Shown in pieces: positions 36,593-50,580 of a stretch of DNA of 64,000 nt (positions within the stretch are counted from its first letter, which is position 1; each line of letters opens with the position of its first letter). The notes below the pieces were generated by a model. The model did not search any database. It saw nothing but the letters and a program-made list of their open reading frames with translations, and had not been told where the DNA came from. Made by a program: the position numbers and the translations under genes. Source of the DNA: Neurospora tetrasperma FGSC 2508 (taxonomy: Eukaryota; Ascomycota; Sordariomycetes; Sordariales; Sordariaceae). Location: the NCBI RefSeq assembly GCF_000213175.1, contig NW_009799102.1:2518309-2582308 (forward strand), written 5' to 3'.

Positions 36593-37768
36593 GCGAATGA
36601 CTTAGCTGGGCTGATGCTTGAAACGGAGCGAGAGCTGGATTTGGCATCATCGTCTCATTTATTTGGTTTTCTTTTTTGTCATGCATTTGGAATTGCATCA
36701 CCAGGATAAGCCAGACATCATTTTCATGCACTGCCTAGCTTGAATGGGTTCATTTCGACCTCCATTATCACGGCGTCATCTCTCCTACCGATCTGAAGCC
36801 TGCCCCGGTAGCAGTCTTTACGCGCTGCGCTGGAGGGCAGTCTTGCCACTTTGCAACTCGCAAGTGGATAGGGGCCTACGATGACGGTTTGACCGGATGA
36901 TGGAAAAGGTTTTCTTGTGGCCACGATGCCGGAAACGAGGAATTTATTTTTCACTTTCACTTGTTGCCCCCTTTGTTCGGGCAGCTATGTTTAATGGCTC
37001 GAAGTTTTTCTTTGGGGGGATTTCTGTTTATGATACCATGAATCAAGGCATACAATCGTTTTATGATGATATGGAAGAGGGAAAAGGACGGTTTGGGTTT
37101 CAAAAGAACCTAATCACTAATGAACGTCTGCTTTTCTCCTCGTCTTCCTCGAAGGAGAGGGAGGAAGGAGAATAGGAGAAAAAACCGGCTGGCGGTTGAT
37201 TAACCAATCCATTGTTTTTTTCTGTACATAATAGGGACTCCGGGGTCAATGATTTGTTTCTGTATATGATACAAGCTGGGAGCTTTGTGGTTATAGGAAC
37301 TCGGATTGAATCAAAAATTGGAAAAGGGAATAGGATAGGGAATGCATTGCAAGGTATTCAATCCGAATAACATGGCTATCTATCAACATGGGTACCTAAA
37401 GAAACACTGGCGCCTACGTTTAGGCAGTGATGATCACAAAACAAAATGGCGTGAGATGAATGCTACTCCTGTTCACATATTATTCGACTAGATCTTCGCA
37501 CATGTTTTGGGTCAGTTATACCTCTTCCTATAAGTATACCTAAAGTTCTCAGCCTTTTTATGGTACCGAAAGTCTCTGGCTATTTCCCCCATTTCCTGTC
37601 AGATATCAGGAATTGTCTTCCGTTTGAAGCCACATAGGATGATGTCAAGGGTCTATAACGCTACAGAAACCTCTGGTGGGTGTCCTCTTGTAATCGAACC
37701 TTTCTTCATCTGCCATGAGGCCTCTTAGATAGAAAATATTAGTCTCACAGCATTGATTCGAAGTGAAA

Positions 37769-37775
37769 CAAGAAA

Positions 37776-37806
<31 letters not shown>

Positions 37807-37817
37807 GAGAAAAAAAT
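37769..37817 (+). repeat. A-rich tract
   Basis: Nearly uninterrupted run of about 45 A with a few G. No retroelement body is seen next to it, so it is listed as simple sequence only. Confidence 0.8.
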
Positions 37818-38142
37818 TGGAAAACAAAAGATGGCTTCTATTTAAAACACCCAAACAAACAGCTTGCGTGGTCCAGACCAGACCGACAGACAGGAAAAGG
37901 GGGTATGTACATGGTTCGACATGTCCCAAGAAGATAGATCCCGATGATGCAGGCTACGATCACACCCACTTGGTAAAGTAGATAGATAATATAGGTAGGG
38001 CCCATGGATTTGTAGCTTGTAAAACACTGAACTTTTGTCCAAGAGACCTTTTTCCGTCTCTTCCAGCCGCTGTACACATATTGAAGACTGTTAAACCTGT
38101 CTGTCTGTCTGTGTGCCTGTAGTGTACTGTCTGTTACTGAAA

Positions 38143-38163
38143 CTTGCTTGCTTGCTTGCTTGC
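38143..38163 (+). repeat. CTTG microsatellite
   Basis: About five CTTG units in gene-free DNA between converging genes; simple sequence only. Confidence 0.75.
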
Positions 38164-38495
38164 CCATTGAAATTCCGCCATTCAGTGGGCAGGCAGTCAA
38201 AACTTGGTTGGGTGGGTAAAGTTTTATGGAATCATCCAATTTTTTCTGTCTCTTGATACATAGAGAGGTATTTACCCTCAACAAAGGCTATTTATTCCTC
38301 ATGAGAGGAGCTCTCAACCTAAGGCTCTGTCTGTCGGCTGCTCCTCATGCAGTATTCATTGATATGCAATTCCATTCACTTGTCTTCCTCCTCCTCCTCG
38401 GCCACTCTTTCTCTGAATTCTTCCTTTCATTTTGTCTGACTATTCTTTTAGTCCTTCCATCCCATCCATCGGCTTCCACACCACTTTCAGCCTCT

Positions 38496-41297
38496 CTACC
38501 TGTACCCATTCATCCTCGGCGGCAAGCCATGATGATGAGGCGGAGGCGGCGGTAGCGGTAGCCGCAAGTCTACCGAGCGCATCGGCGGATCTCGACCACC
38601 AATACCCATATCCCTATCTCGCGTTCTCGACCTTTCTCTACCTCGGCCTCTCGCGGACGATCTTCCGTCGTTGTTGTACAGCCTGTCGCGGTCGCGGTCG
38701 CGGATGTCTTTCCCTGGATGATCACGGCCTGGCCCTCCGCCGACGCCTCGGATGGGGTCTCTGGGATCGCGCTCCCTTGGTGGTGGTGGTCGGTCCCGTT
38801 CGCCTCGCTCGCGATCGCGGACCCGGTCCCGGCTCATGTCCCTCACTCTATCTCTGTCTCGCTCTTTCTCGCGATCACGCTGCTGATCTCGGTGGTGTTG
38901 TTGTTGTTGCTGTTGTTCCCTATCCCTGTCCCGATCACGGTCTCTATCACGGTCCCGTTGTTCGCGCTCTCGCTCACGCTCACGCTCACGCTCACGTTCC
39001 TTATCACGCTGCGGCTGGTGGTCCCTCTCCTTTTCCTTTTCTTGCCCCTTCTCCTTTTTGGCCTCAGCCGCCATCTCAGGCTTCATGATCATAGGCGTCC
39101 ACTTGACCTCCTCAATCTCCGCCCATTTCTTCATGACGCCCATTGCGCTTAATACCGCCTCCTCGATCTTGGTCCACGGCCCAACCGTCATTTTGACTCG
39201 CTTGTCATCCACAAAATCCGCCAGCCCATATAGCTCATGCCAGACCTCGGGCCTCAAACGCTCCATCTTTTGCCACCTCGCAAGCAGGGCCGGGGCCGTC
39301 GCCTGGTCGGCCTGGCTGAATGTTGCTGTGATGTGCTCGAGCATGACGGCGAATAGCTGCGTTGTGAGAATCCGGAACGGTCGAACAGAGTAAACGCGCT
39401 TCTTCAGCTCGCTGAAATGCGGCACCAGAGACTCCCACGTCGCGAAATCGGGCGGTCGGCGATCCATCATCCGGGAGTGGTTGAAGTTGTAAAAGGCAAT
39501 CATGTAGGCCAACACCATCTCAATGTGAAGGACCATGGCGCGCTTGGTCTCCAGAGTCATGGCGGCCGATGAAATGGTCTTGAGCTTGGCTGGGTCGCGC
39601 AGCTGTGCATCAACTGCGTCACGCTGGTGCTTTAGTTTACTTCCATATGCACGATACTCGGCGTCTCGCTCGCGGAACGGTGCGGCCTCGGCGGATGGGG
39701 GCGGCAGAGGCGGTACCGATGAGCGCTCGCCCATGCCGGGAGTGATGTGTCTCGTCGGGGGCGGCCCTGGTGTTGCATTCTGGGATTGAGTTGATGGGAC
39801 GCGGGACATGGCCGGTGCGCTGGGTTTGAGTGGTGTTGTCATTCCTGTTGGTCTGGCGATAACAGTGTCGCCTACTGCTGCTGACTTTGGTCGTTTTGCA
39901 GCGACAGTTTCGGACGGTGTGTCGTCCGGGGCCCGTGGCCGTTTTCTAGCAGGTGGAGGGGTAGCCTCTGCTCGTGCAGCAGTGCGTTCCTTCCTCATTG
40001 CGTCCTTTACAGCCTTGGAAGGCAGGCTCAGGAGATCCTTTGCCCTCTTGGCGTTGGCTTTCTTCAGCCTCAACGTGACGATCAAGGAAGGTTCTTGTTC
40101 CTCCTCTTCTTCGTCTTCCTCCTCGATAGGCTCAGCCTTCACCTTGGTCTTCCTCGCAATGCTCGGTGAATCTGGCAGCTGGGTCTTGATGTCCCTAGAC
40201 TCAATCTTGGACGGTGTGCTTTTGAACTTGCGTGCGAGCTCCTCCTCAACAATCGCAGGTAGAGTAGGAGACAAGAGGGCCGGGATTTCATACTTCTTTC
40301 TCGAGCTGCTGTCAATCTTCAAAGGCTTCGGTGGGGCTTTTTCTGCCGGCTTCTTGGATTTTGGCTTATCCGACTCGCCTGCGAGTAAGGAAGGGTGTAG
40401 AGGCGACAGTAAGGCAGGCACAGGTGCTTTTGACGCTGTGTCTCGCTTCCTCCGTGGAGATACTGGGGTACTCTCCTTGTATGGCTTCGACCCGTTCACT
40501 AGTATCGTGGACTTGGGTGAAGCGCTGACATCACGCTCCCTGTCTGCGGCAGTGCGGGCCTGTCCGTTGGTCGTCAGATGTAGAGATTCCTTTTTGACAT
40601 CCTTGTCGCTTCTGTCGCTCAGGCGATTTCGTGGTGCCTCTGGCTTCGGGGGAAGACGTGACGTATCGTAATTAGTATCCGTCCTGGGACGCTTGGGTTG
40701 GTCGCGTTCTGAATCCGTAGCCCGCTTCCGACTATCGAGCTCGACCTGAGACTGCGCGTGGGAGCCTCGCATACTGTCTCCATTGACTGTGATACGGGGT
40801 TTTTCTGACTCCCCTCCCTCCGTCCTGACAGGCTTCGTCTTTGCCTTGGCATCGTCGGGCTTGACGTTCTCCTTTACCGGTGCATTTCGTTCCACTGTCC
40901 CATTCACTTTTGTGTCACCCTTGGACTCAGACTTGGCATCCAGCCTTGGTGTAGCCGAAGGGTCCTGGGGTGACTGATTCCTCCGCTGATAGTCCTTCAA
41001 TGAAAGTTTCTTCTTGGCCTCCCCGTTCAGGAGAGTCGGTTTTGGAGGCATAGCGCTGGGGGCGCTCGCGGGCTCCTCGCAAATGTCATACGAAGGCCGC
41101 GTGATGAGGATGCCGCGATCGCAGTCTGAGAGAAAGGTGGTGTACTGCAGTCTGTGACTCTTTCCCGTGTACCAAAACCCAGCAGGCTCGGGGTACTTGT
41201 CCGTCAGGGACAGTGTAAGGTGGTGCGGACGTTGTGGTAATATACGCTTAGCCAATTTGTCTGCATTCTTTTCCGCTCCTTCCATCGTTCTTTTCAT
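38496..41297 (-). CDS. Conserved fungal nuclear-type protein with C-terminal Arg-Asp/Arg-Glu repeats
   Basis: An intron-less frame of 933 aa on the minus strand. I do not recognise the family. The first 80 residues look folded (LTLSLTDKYPEPAGFWYTGK..LQYTTFLSDCDRGILITRP). Next comes a long disordered, Lys/Ser/Pro-rich part with basic clusters (KKRPR, AAKRPK) and an acidic run. A helical globular region at about residues 540-770 includes HIEMVLAYMIAFYNFNHSRMMDRRPPDF and AVLSAMGVMKKWAEIEEVKWTP. The end is RE/RD dipeptide repeats with a short poly-Gln, then Pro/His-rich sequence. Such low-complexity RD tails are common in RNA-processing and transcription proteins, so a nuclear role is plausible inference. 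An in-frame ATG at 41051 (MPPKPTLLNGEAKKK) could start a shorter form; I keep the longer because the extra part looks structured. Confidence 0.8.
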   Translation of the reverse strand: MKRTMEGAEKNADKLAKRILPQRPHHLTLSLTDKYPEPAGFWYTGKSHRLQYTTFLSDCDRGILITRPSYDICEEPASAPSAMPPKPTLLNGEAKKKLSLKDYQRRNQSPQDPSATPRLDAKSESKGDTKVNGTVERNAPVKENVKPDDAKAKTKPVRTEGGESEKPRITVNGDSMRGSHAQSQVELDSRKRATDSERDQPKRPRTDTNYDTSRLPPKPEAPRNRLSDRSDKDVKKESLHLTTNGQARTAADRERDVSASPKSTILVNGSKPYKESTPVSPRRKRDTASKAPVPALLSPLHPSLLAGESDKPKSKKPAEKAPPKPLKIDSSSRKKYEIPALLSPTLPAIVEEELARKFKSTPSKIESRDIKTQLPDSPSIARKTKVKAEPIEEEDEEEEEQEPSLIVTLRLKKANAKRAKDLLSLPSKAVKDAMRKERTAARAEATPPPARKRPRAPDDTPSETVAAKRPKSAAVGDTVIARPTGMTTPLKPSAPAMSRVPSTQSQNATPGPPPTRHITPGMGERSSVPPLPPPSAEAAPFRERDAEYRAYGSKLKHQRDAVDAQLRDPAKLKTISSAAMTLETKRAMVLHIEMVLAYMIAFYNFNHSRMMDRRPPDFATWESLVPHFSELKKRVYSVRPFRILTTQLFAVMLEHITATFSQADQATAPALLARWQKMERLRPEVWHELYGLADFVDDKRVKMTVGPWTKIEEAVLSAMGVMKKWAEIEEVKWTPMIMKPEMAAEAKKEKGQEKEKERDHQPQRDKEREREREREREREQRDRDRDRDRDRDREQQQQQQHHRDQQRDREKERDRDRVRDMSRDRVRDRERGERDRPPPPRERDPRDPIRGVGGGPGRDHPGKDIRDRDRDRLYNNDGRSSARGRGRERSRTRDRDMGIGGRDPPMRSVDLRLPLPPPPPHHHGLPPRMNGYR

Positions 41298-44200
41298 CGT
41301 TGGGTCATTGGACTCCGTAACGGCGCAAGTCGGGGTATGCCGTATTACTCGTCTCTTTGTTGTAGGGGTCGAAGATTAGGCGCGGCGAACGAGGGCTGCA
41401 GAAATGTTGCGGCTTGAATTTCGTAGCTGACGTTCGTTGACGTTGTGAAGGAGTTGTAGACTGGGTCGAAGTAGAATAAAGCGTAGATAGGTCAGGTCCG
41501 GTTTTCAAGCTGGGTTCAGAAAGCACTCAGGATTGCTATTGTGCGGTATGCGTGGGGTTGTATGAATAGCTATTCAATGCAAAACATGCGACGAAGATGG
41601 GATGGAAGACGGGTCGACCTTCACAATAGACGGCTTTTCAATAGGGTCTGGCAATTGGCACAATCAGCATGCGTCACCCTCATGCCCAAGAAAAGCAAAA
41701 GGAAAACGTAGTCGTCGGGGTACTTGTCTACATGGAGAAATGGCCAACGCGACAAGCGGGATGGCAGCTTTGCGACGTCCCCTTGGGGTCTTGATCCCAA
41801 CTTTGGGTTTGCGGGGCAATTGAAACACCAAACACGGAGCAGACGCAACACTACGACCACACTTGGTCACCAGGAGGAAAATGGCATACCTAACCAGTAC
41901 TCTTGTGTTTGCGATTCTCTCTGCTGTGAGAGACGCGTGCGCGTGGCAGCAACGGCCAAGATGTATCAAGCGGCGGTTCGGTCGCTATCGCGGTGTTGTC
42001 GTATGTGGATCGCCAACACCAGCCTGTTTCCTCCTCATTTGTCCGCCCGTCGAAGGGGACGTGATTGTAGTTCCTAGCTTCTCTATCCTAGCCTTCTATC
42101 GACAACCTTGGTTTGGCACAACAGACAAGGGCGCATGTCTCAGTCGGGCAACCGAAAACGATGGCAGCGCATGCAACGACGGCAATCGATCGGTGAGCGT
42201 GCCCGAGCAGGTTCGAAGGGGGCGGCCCGAAGGTGCAGATGGAATCGTTGTCGTTTGGTAGTAACGCGTTCGAGATGGCGGATGGTTATGGGACTGGGCG
42301 CAGAGCAATGGTGTATCCGACAGCAACGATGTACGAAGACGGGAGGTACTGAAGACGGTTTAGCTGGCAGCCAAGCTATGTAGGTATCGCGAAAGAGGGC
42401 CGGAGTTCGGATGGTGTTGCGCAGGGAAGCCGAGGTGGAATTGCTGAGGGCGCGAGCAATGGAATGGAACCTGAATGGAAGTGGAGAGTGGAAACGGGGA
42501 CAAAGTAGAAGGGCAGCAGGGTCAAGGCGTGACGGGTGAAGAAGGGTGTGTGTGGTGGGTGGGTGGTGGTGGTGGTAAGGCATCCGATGCTAAGGTAGCC
42601 GTGGCCACTAGCAGTACTGTACCCGTGCCTTTGACGGTGTTGGTGGTGTGGGCTGCCCGTCACTTGAGGTGCCGTCGTAGGTATGTACCTCTAGTGTAGG
42701 TACTTACTAACCTTTACTTTACCAGGATGATGGATGAATGGTGTTCAGTGGACGAGTTGCAGGTGTAGAAATGTCAGCCGTCGTAAAAGTCGAGTCGGAT
42801 CTCGTCGTCTGGAGCTTCCCCCTTGTTGGGTGCGGGTTGTTAGAGATTGGCAGGAATGCCCTGGGACTGCGGTGGAAAAGCGTGGGTGATTAGCGGTCGG
42901 GTCGTATCCGGGCGGAGAGGTTCTTGCGGAGATGGAGCGGTAGCGGTTGAGCGGCCACTGTGCGGCATCGCGCTTGATGAGTGGACCACACTGCGCCCTA
43001 CCTAACAGCTACAAGCGGTGGCTTTGTGTTCCAACATGGAAGTCAACTCACCGGCTTGTGTTTCGTGACTGAGACACAGGCCACAGGGCCCAACAACTGT
43101 ATACCTTTGTGATTGCCAGTCCCTGAAAAATAGAATAGAGAGGTTGGAGAGTAGCTTGGACGATGAAACGGGAAGAAGTATTTGGACAGAAATTAAGTAC
43201 GTGATCATGTGAAGCTTTTGTATGATTACCTAGGTACTACATATAGCTGCATGTACATACACTCAGTAGGTCCGTCGAAAAAAATAAAAAAAAATAGGTA
43301 GATGTAGCCGGAGGTTAGAGCTTCCGCTCCTGCTTTACCATTTTGCTTGCCCCGCTTCCAAGCATTGCTGGACAGAACAGGATGAGCTTGCGTGCAGGTG
43401 CAGAGACGATATTCCCGTCATTCATCATGGGACTCTGCAGCAGGTTAAAACCCTCATAATACCTTGATGAGCTCGAGTCTCGAGTGATATTTTTATTCTC
43501 ATCATATGAGCTGATTCCTCCATTGATATCATATTCTGATCGCAAATAGAAGCTTGGTTTAGAACACTACTTAACATACCAGCTTCCCCTGTAGGCTGCT
43601 GCATGGACAGCTTAGGTCCATGGTTCTTGGGCACGTTTCAACGCACGCCCTGTGGTAGGTAATACATACATGATGCATACGAGCATGAGCTCGCCCATGT
43701 CTACTGTGTGAGCACAACCTGTCTATTGCTTTGCCTATTCCTCTGTCTCTTTTTAACTTCTTTCACTTGCTTTCATGCAACATTTCCAAGAAACGCAAAG
43801 GCTCAGGTTGATGACCTCTATAGGTACCCAGACACTACACAGGTAGGTAGCGCCGTGCCGCACAGGGCTACAACGAAACATGGAACAAGCTCCACCAAGC
43901 CCTGTGACTGCAGGCTCAGCCCGGCGCGGCACTTGGGGGGGAGGAAGTGTGTGAGATACGGGAGATCTTCATCCCCCAGCACGAGAAGATCCGCGACAAG
44001 GGGGTCAACTGTCACCGTTCGTTACGCCAAGACTTTGGAACCATAGGTAAGCTTTTGGTCGTCATGTCTCTATCTTTAGTTTGCTGGCGCTCATGACACA
44101 ACCCATTTGATACAGATGATTCTTTTGATAAATGCTCGACCAAATTGTCATAGCACAAAGATGTACTGTAATCCTTCATGTTTTTTCCAGCAGTAACGTA

Positions 44201-44600
44201 TCAATGTTCCTCACCTCCTTGCAACATCTCAACATGTTTCTTTCTCCGCATCAATGCCCAACATCTACCACCTCCTATCACCACCAGTGTTGGTCAATCT
44301 CTATAATCCTTGCTTACGTAATTTGCATTCCAGTGTTTCTCAACACTTCCTCTTAGTATCCTCGCCAGCTTACAAAGTTGCATATACTTGGGCTATCATT
44401 ACACTTTGCGTGTGTCGTCATGCTTTTCCCGTCTTTCCCTCCCTATCCCAGTTGTTAAGGTGAAATCCACTCCGGCTTGAGGCAGCTTTATCAAGTCTGC
44501 CAATTTGCCAAAAGTAATCTTCCACCTCGCTTCAAGGGGGTATATTAACGCCTTATAACGCCGGGAGTCTTGACTTATACGAGTCTACTTTAGACTCTAG
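41298..44600. other. 3.3-kb intergenic region
   Basis: No gene supported. 41298-41530 is probably promoter/leader of the RD-repeat gene; a minus-strand open frame there lacks an ATG. The GGTGGTGG-rich part near 42,550 gives long but unconvincing frames. ACCTAGGT-like motifs occur at about 42,678-42,705, 43,225-43,240 and 43,822-43,850. Confidence 0.45.
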
Positions 44601-46981
44601 TTATACTTGGCTTTTTAATGTTTGTACAAGCTTCCTACCAACGAGAATAACAACGCCAGTAGGGCTAGGATTGGGCATTGATTGCCTGCTATGAATCATT
44701 TCCGAGTTAGTTACTCGGTATTTGACCTGAATAAAATAATGTCGAGATTCGCATAATTGCAAACTTACTCCGGTATTAGAAGTGGGACGTTCAATATGTG
44801 TACCATCATGATCAGTTCGGCGCCTTTTCATTCCTGCCTGAGGTTCAAGCTCCACACTGAGCCCTGCAGTCTTGACCTCCAAGATGCCGACGCTAGCCTT
44901 GAGCATATCAACTTCCTTACCAAGGGACTCAACCCGTTGGCTCGAGTCTTCGAGGTCTAACTTCCACTTTTCCGTCTCCGGAAGCAGCTGCTGGATCAAG
45001 ATGTCGGCTACATGCTTGGAAGTGATGTTGTTGAAGCGCTGGTTGAGATTGTTGATTGCAAAGTCCAGCGCTGAAGTCTTCTGCTGCAATTCCTCAAGCT
45101 TTGCTTGCTGCTCTGCTTTGGCTTGCTTGAACTCGGCACGGAGAGCTTCATCATTTGCCATGTTGACTCCAGACTGAGGAGTTGTCGTTCCAGAAGTCGG
45201 CCTCAGCTTAAGGTTGTTTACTTCATTTGTGAGCTTGTTAATTCGGGTACGCTCAGCATCAACGAGTTGCCCAAAGGTAACCGCGAACTTGTTCTGGAAA
45301 TCCTCCAGTTTCCTGTTAGAGTCCCTCTGGGCTGCCGAAACCTGAGTCACTTTCGTCTCCAGATCCGTAACCTGTTTGACAAGTCCAGAAACATTCGTCT
45401 CTTTCGTCCCCAGGTCTGTAACTTGTTTGGTAAGCCCCAAGATATCCAGAGGGGCCTTGGTCTCCAGATCTGTAACGCGGTCCTTGAGCGCCGGGAATTG
45501 GAATGACACAATCTCGGCTGCTTCATCCAGCGCCACGAAATCGACGTTCTCTAGCTTCTCCTCCTGTTTTGCCATCTTTTGCTCAAACTCGGCAACTTGA
45601 GCTCGGACCTGGTTGAGTTCTTGTTCTCTGGTTCCCAAATGGCAGCGCAGGTCGGCGAGCTCCTGTCGTAGAGACGCTACCTCGCTAGCAGAGCTTTGCT
45701 TGGAATCATCTTGTGCCGTGGCGCGTTGTTGCTCGAGCTGCTGCTCGAGTTGCTTCTCGTACTTCTTTTGTTGCTTGGCTAGCTGTGTCTTGAGTTCTTG
45801 CTCTTGGGTTTCCTTAAAGTTTCTCAAGTCTGACTGCATCTTGTTGATCTGTTCTTCCAGTTTGGTGCTCTGTTTCGGGAGGTCTTTACTCTGCTTTGCA
45901 AGTTTCTGTTCAAAATCTTGCCGCTGCTTAGCCAGTTCTGTTTGGAGTTGCTTTGAAAAGTCTTCTTGCTGCTTCGCGAGTTTGTTTTGATACTCTCGTT
46001 GCTGTTTGCCAAGTTTGTCCTCGAGGTCCTTAAATCGAGATTCCATGTTTTGTTGGTCCAGAAGTCGTTTAGATTGGAGACCGTCGTAACAACCTTGCAG
46101 CTCATTAATCCCGGTTTGTGTGACGGACTTATGACTTGATAAAGCTTGCTCCAGTTCAGCAATCTTGTCGTCGTACTCCTTCGAGCTAGCAGAAGCTGGA
46201 GGCAATAATGCAGCTGGCAACTGACCGGACTTCATCAGCTGCAATAAGCAGGAGAGAAAACCCTCTCTTGCCCTTTTGATACCATCTTCGGCAACACGCA
46301 CCATATTGGAATACTCTGCACGTCGCTTGGTGTCGCGATCCAGATACTTCTTTTGAAGTTCCGGTACTGAAGGGAAGTCTGCCAGCTTAGCCGTGCATTT
46401 GTTGTACTCGGCTTGCCGCTTTTCGAGGGCCTTTTCAGCCTGAGTGAGGTTATATTTGTGCGTAGTATAACTGATAAGAGAGTCGCACAGTGCCCTGAGA
46501 CATTTTCCCATCTCTGCGTCCGATGTACTCCTGGAATTGCTCGTAGGAGATGAGGCAGCGACCGCTGCAATAGAAATTAGCACTCGTTTGATGTTTTGAT
46601 TTGATCCGGAATAGCTATTGATAGCTTACGCGTGTTCAGTCCGTGGTCAGGTCGAGCACGGTCATCGGCCGATGCAGTTTGTGTGTTGACTGTCAGGCCT
46701 CTTGCAGGTGCATCAGACAAGCCACGGTCCCGGTCCCGATCCCGATCTCGATCCCTATCCCTATCCCGGTCCCGGTCCCGGTGATGACTATCACTCCAAC
46801 TGTTTGGTGGCCTGTTGGGTAGAGAACTTGCATGACTGGAACTGGGCCTATCGGAATACCGTTCATTTCCGTAAACATTACGAGGCTGGCTATCGCGACG
46901 CTGATGGGGGTCTGCCGATGGTCGGCGGTCGCTTAGAGTGGAAGGCCGCCTCGCGTACGAGTCCGGCGGCCTGGAAGACAT
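44601..46981 (-). CDS. Long coiled-coil protein with RD-repeat N-terminus, function unknown
   Basis: Two exons (46981-46630 and 46564-44601) flank a 65-nt GTAAGC...GCAG intron and give about 771 aa. The N-terminal 115 residues are disordered, rich in Arg/Ser/Pro, with a DRDRDRDRDRD run. From about residue 150 to 680 the protein is heptad-like and very rich in Lys, Glu and Gln, with repeated KLAKQ / LAKQQ-DF blocks, so a long rod-like coiled coil is expected. Near the C-terminus GMKRRRTDHDG resembles a nuclear localisation signal. I do not recognise an orthologue. A 42-nt stretch (44768-44727) has GTAAGT and TTCAG ends and a length divisible by three, so it may be a tiny optional intron; reading through keeps the frame. 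The ATG at 46981 is preferred, as the frame upstream begins only at TTG. Confidence 0.8.
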
Positions 46982-48576
46982 GGTGACACCAGGCGGACGG
47001 ATGTGGGTGTGCAGTGAGACGAGACGCTGCAATCAAGCGTGCGCCTAACAGACAATATGTGGCGAGGTATAAGACGAGGGTGTAATTGTGACAATGGTGG
47101 GGCTGACCCGTGCCAGCGGTACAGACCGACGTCAGTCAATGTCGGAATTGAGCCTGAGATGTGTGTCGATGTTCAATATTGTTGGTTGAAGATTGTAATG
47201 CGATACCAATGCGGGTAGACGCGTAGATAGAGTCAAACTTTTAAGAGGCCCCGCACCTCCTCCAGACGGGAATGAGATCAGACTAGGGCTTGCCGCGCAA
47301 AGATACAACAAGTTGATGTATTTTTCCTTGTCTAAATGGACAGTCGAACTAATAGTGCTGAGTGCATTCCGGAACGCCAGGTTTACAATCGTCGAAGATG
47401 CCCAAAGGAGAAGAGAGAAAAAAAGAAAAAAAAGAGGAAAGTGTCTGCCATTTGGGTGGGGAAATTGGTTTAAATAAATATCTCTGAGGGACCACCATGA
47501 GCCCAAGGTAGCAGAGTTGCAGATTTGCAGCTCTTCCACTCCCAGGTCACAAAACTTCTCCTGTACACTCAAGGAAGGCGCTACGGACCCTTGTTGTTCT
47601 GTCCCTTCAAGGGCTACCTATGACTGGCCGAACGTCACATTTGTTTTATTGATATCTTCAAGTTGTATTACTATTTCTTTCAGCTCTTTCATTCTCCAAT
47701 CAAACATCCACTGCATTGGTACCTATGTCTCTCTACAGCCTGGGTCGAGGAGGATGACATCATGCCTCACATATAGTCTCCTGACCCAAGAACCTTCTGC
47801 GGACTGCTTCATGTCCCAGTGAGTAGCGTACCTACTTACTTGCATGTTTACTTTGCAAGTTTGCATTTCTTCCACTTTGCATCCGAGTCACGGGCCCGTG
47901 CCAACATTGGTGCCATCTCAAAGGACTTCCATCTGTGTATATGTAGTGATGACCGGAGCATCCTCAACACTCACGAATGCACAATTTCAGCGGAGAATCT
48001 ACAGTTACAGGTCGTCCGACTTGCTTCTCTGTCCAAATTAACTGCTAAACAAAGAGGCTTTGTGTTGTGATGATCAGCTCAATCGGATCCCGATGTGGGT
48101 CTAAAATCCGGGGCTTCTCGTGGGACCCCAAGGGCCGCGCCCGGGAAGGTTCAGTCCCACCTGCCGGCACAAGTCCGAGGACTGTCTTCCTTCTCTGTTA
48201 CCCGTTTGTATCCTCAGCCACAGTGGCGTGTAAGTCGGCGTACGAAAGAGTCGTATTGTTACGTAAACTCGGTAACAAACCACTCGCTGGAAGGCCCCGG
48301 CCTGTCTATGCACGCAATTGGAGAACTCGCTGCAAAGTTCCATCACAGCGCGCGGCGACGCGCACTGCAGCTTTGAACTTCGTCGTACTTCTCGCTCTTA
48401 GTTTTCAAGCACATTCCATCATTCACTGCCAAACCATCCCTGCATCCACCTGCGACGGAACTAATCCATCACCACCCACCCACTGTGATACCCAAACCCA
48501 AGCGACCTTTCTTGGGAAACTTTGTAACGTCAATCGGCATATTCAATATTTAATATCTTGCAAATCAGTGGGCAAT
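46982..48576. other. Divergent intergenic region (coiled-coil gene / RVB2)
   Basis: No gene supported in 1.6 kb. The frame at 48067-48687 (+) overlaps the RVB2 leader and shows no domain. The region carries both promoters. Confidence 0.5.
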
Positions 48577-50176
<1,600 letters not shown>

Positions 50177-50580
50177 ACAGTCATGGGACAATGCGCAACA
50201 AGGATTAATGAATGATCTTGGGGTTATGATTTCGTTTCGTCTAGGCGTTTAATTGGGATGGCTCATCAAAAAGGCGTCTTTGTTATGATAACACTGTTTT
50301 CTTAAGCTTTATGTGTGCCCAGTCATGGTTTTTTGTCATGGTACTGATCATGGCGATGGCATGGAGTCTGCAAATATCCGTTTGTATCACACAACGAATC
50401 GAATCGAAGTCGAAGCATGGGGTAGCAGGAGAGGGCATAGTAGGGACGAATGACAACCAGCTGCTGAGGAGTTTCAAGCATGGTGATAAAGGCTTTTGAT
50501 TCTCTCGTCATTCCGAACCGGGGGTATACTATCACACACAATCGTACAAAACCTAACCATAAACATCTGCCGTGTGATGA

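Larger units (their letters stand above)
36593..38495. other. Intergenic, convergent 3' flanks
   Basis: No gene supported between the converging GH72 and RD-repeat genes. It has an A-rich tract at 37,769-37,817 and a CTTG tetranucleotide repeat at about 38,143-38,163. Confidence 0.5.

Noticed and set aside
37769-37817. A-rich tract as the tail of a LINE/SINE
   Set aside because: No element body, no Pol III boxes and no target duplication were visible beside it.
39808-40671. 287-codon plus-strand open frame
   Set aside because: Shadow of the RD-repeat gene on the other strand.
42140-42583. 147-codon minus-strand His/Pro-rich frame
   Set aside because: Made of simple GGTGGT-type sequence read on the other strand; no domain.
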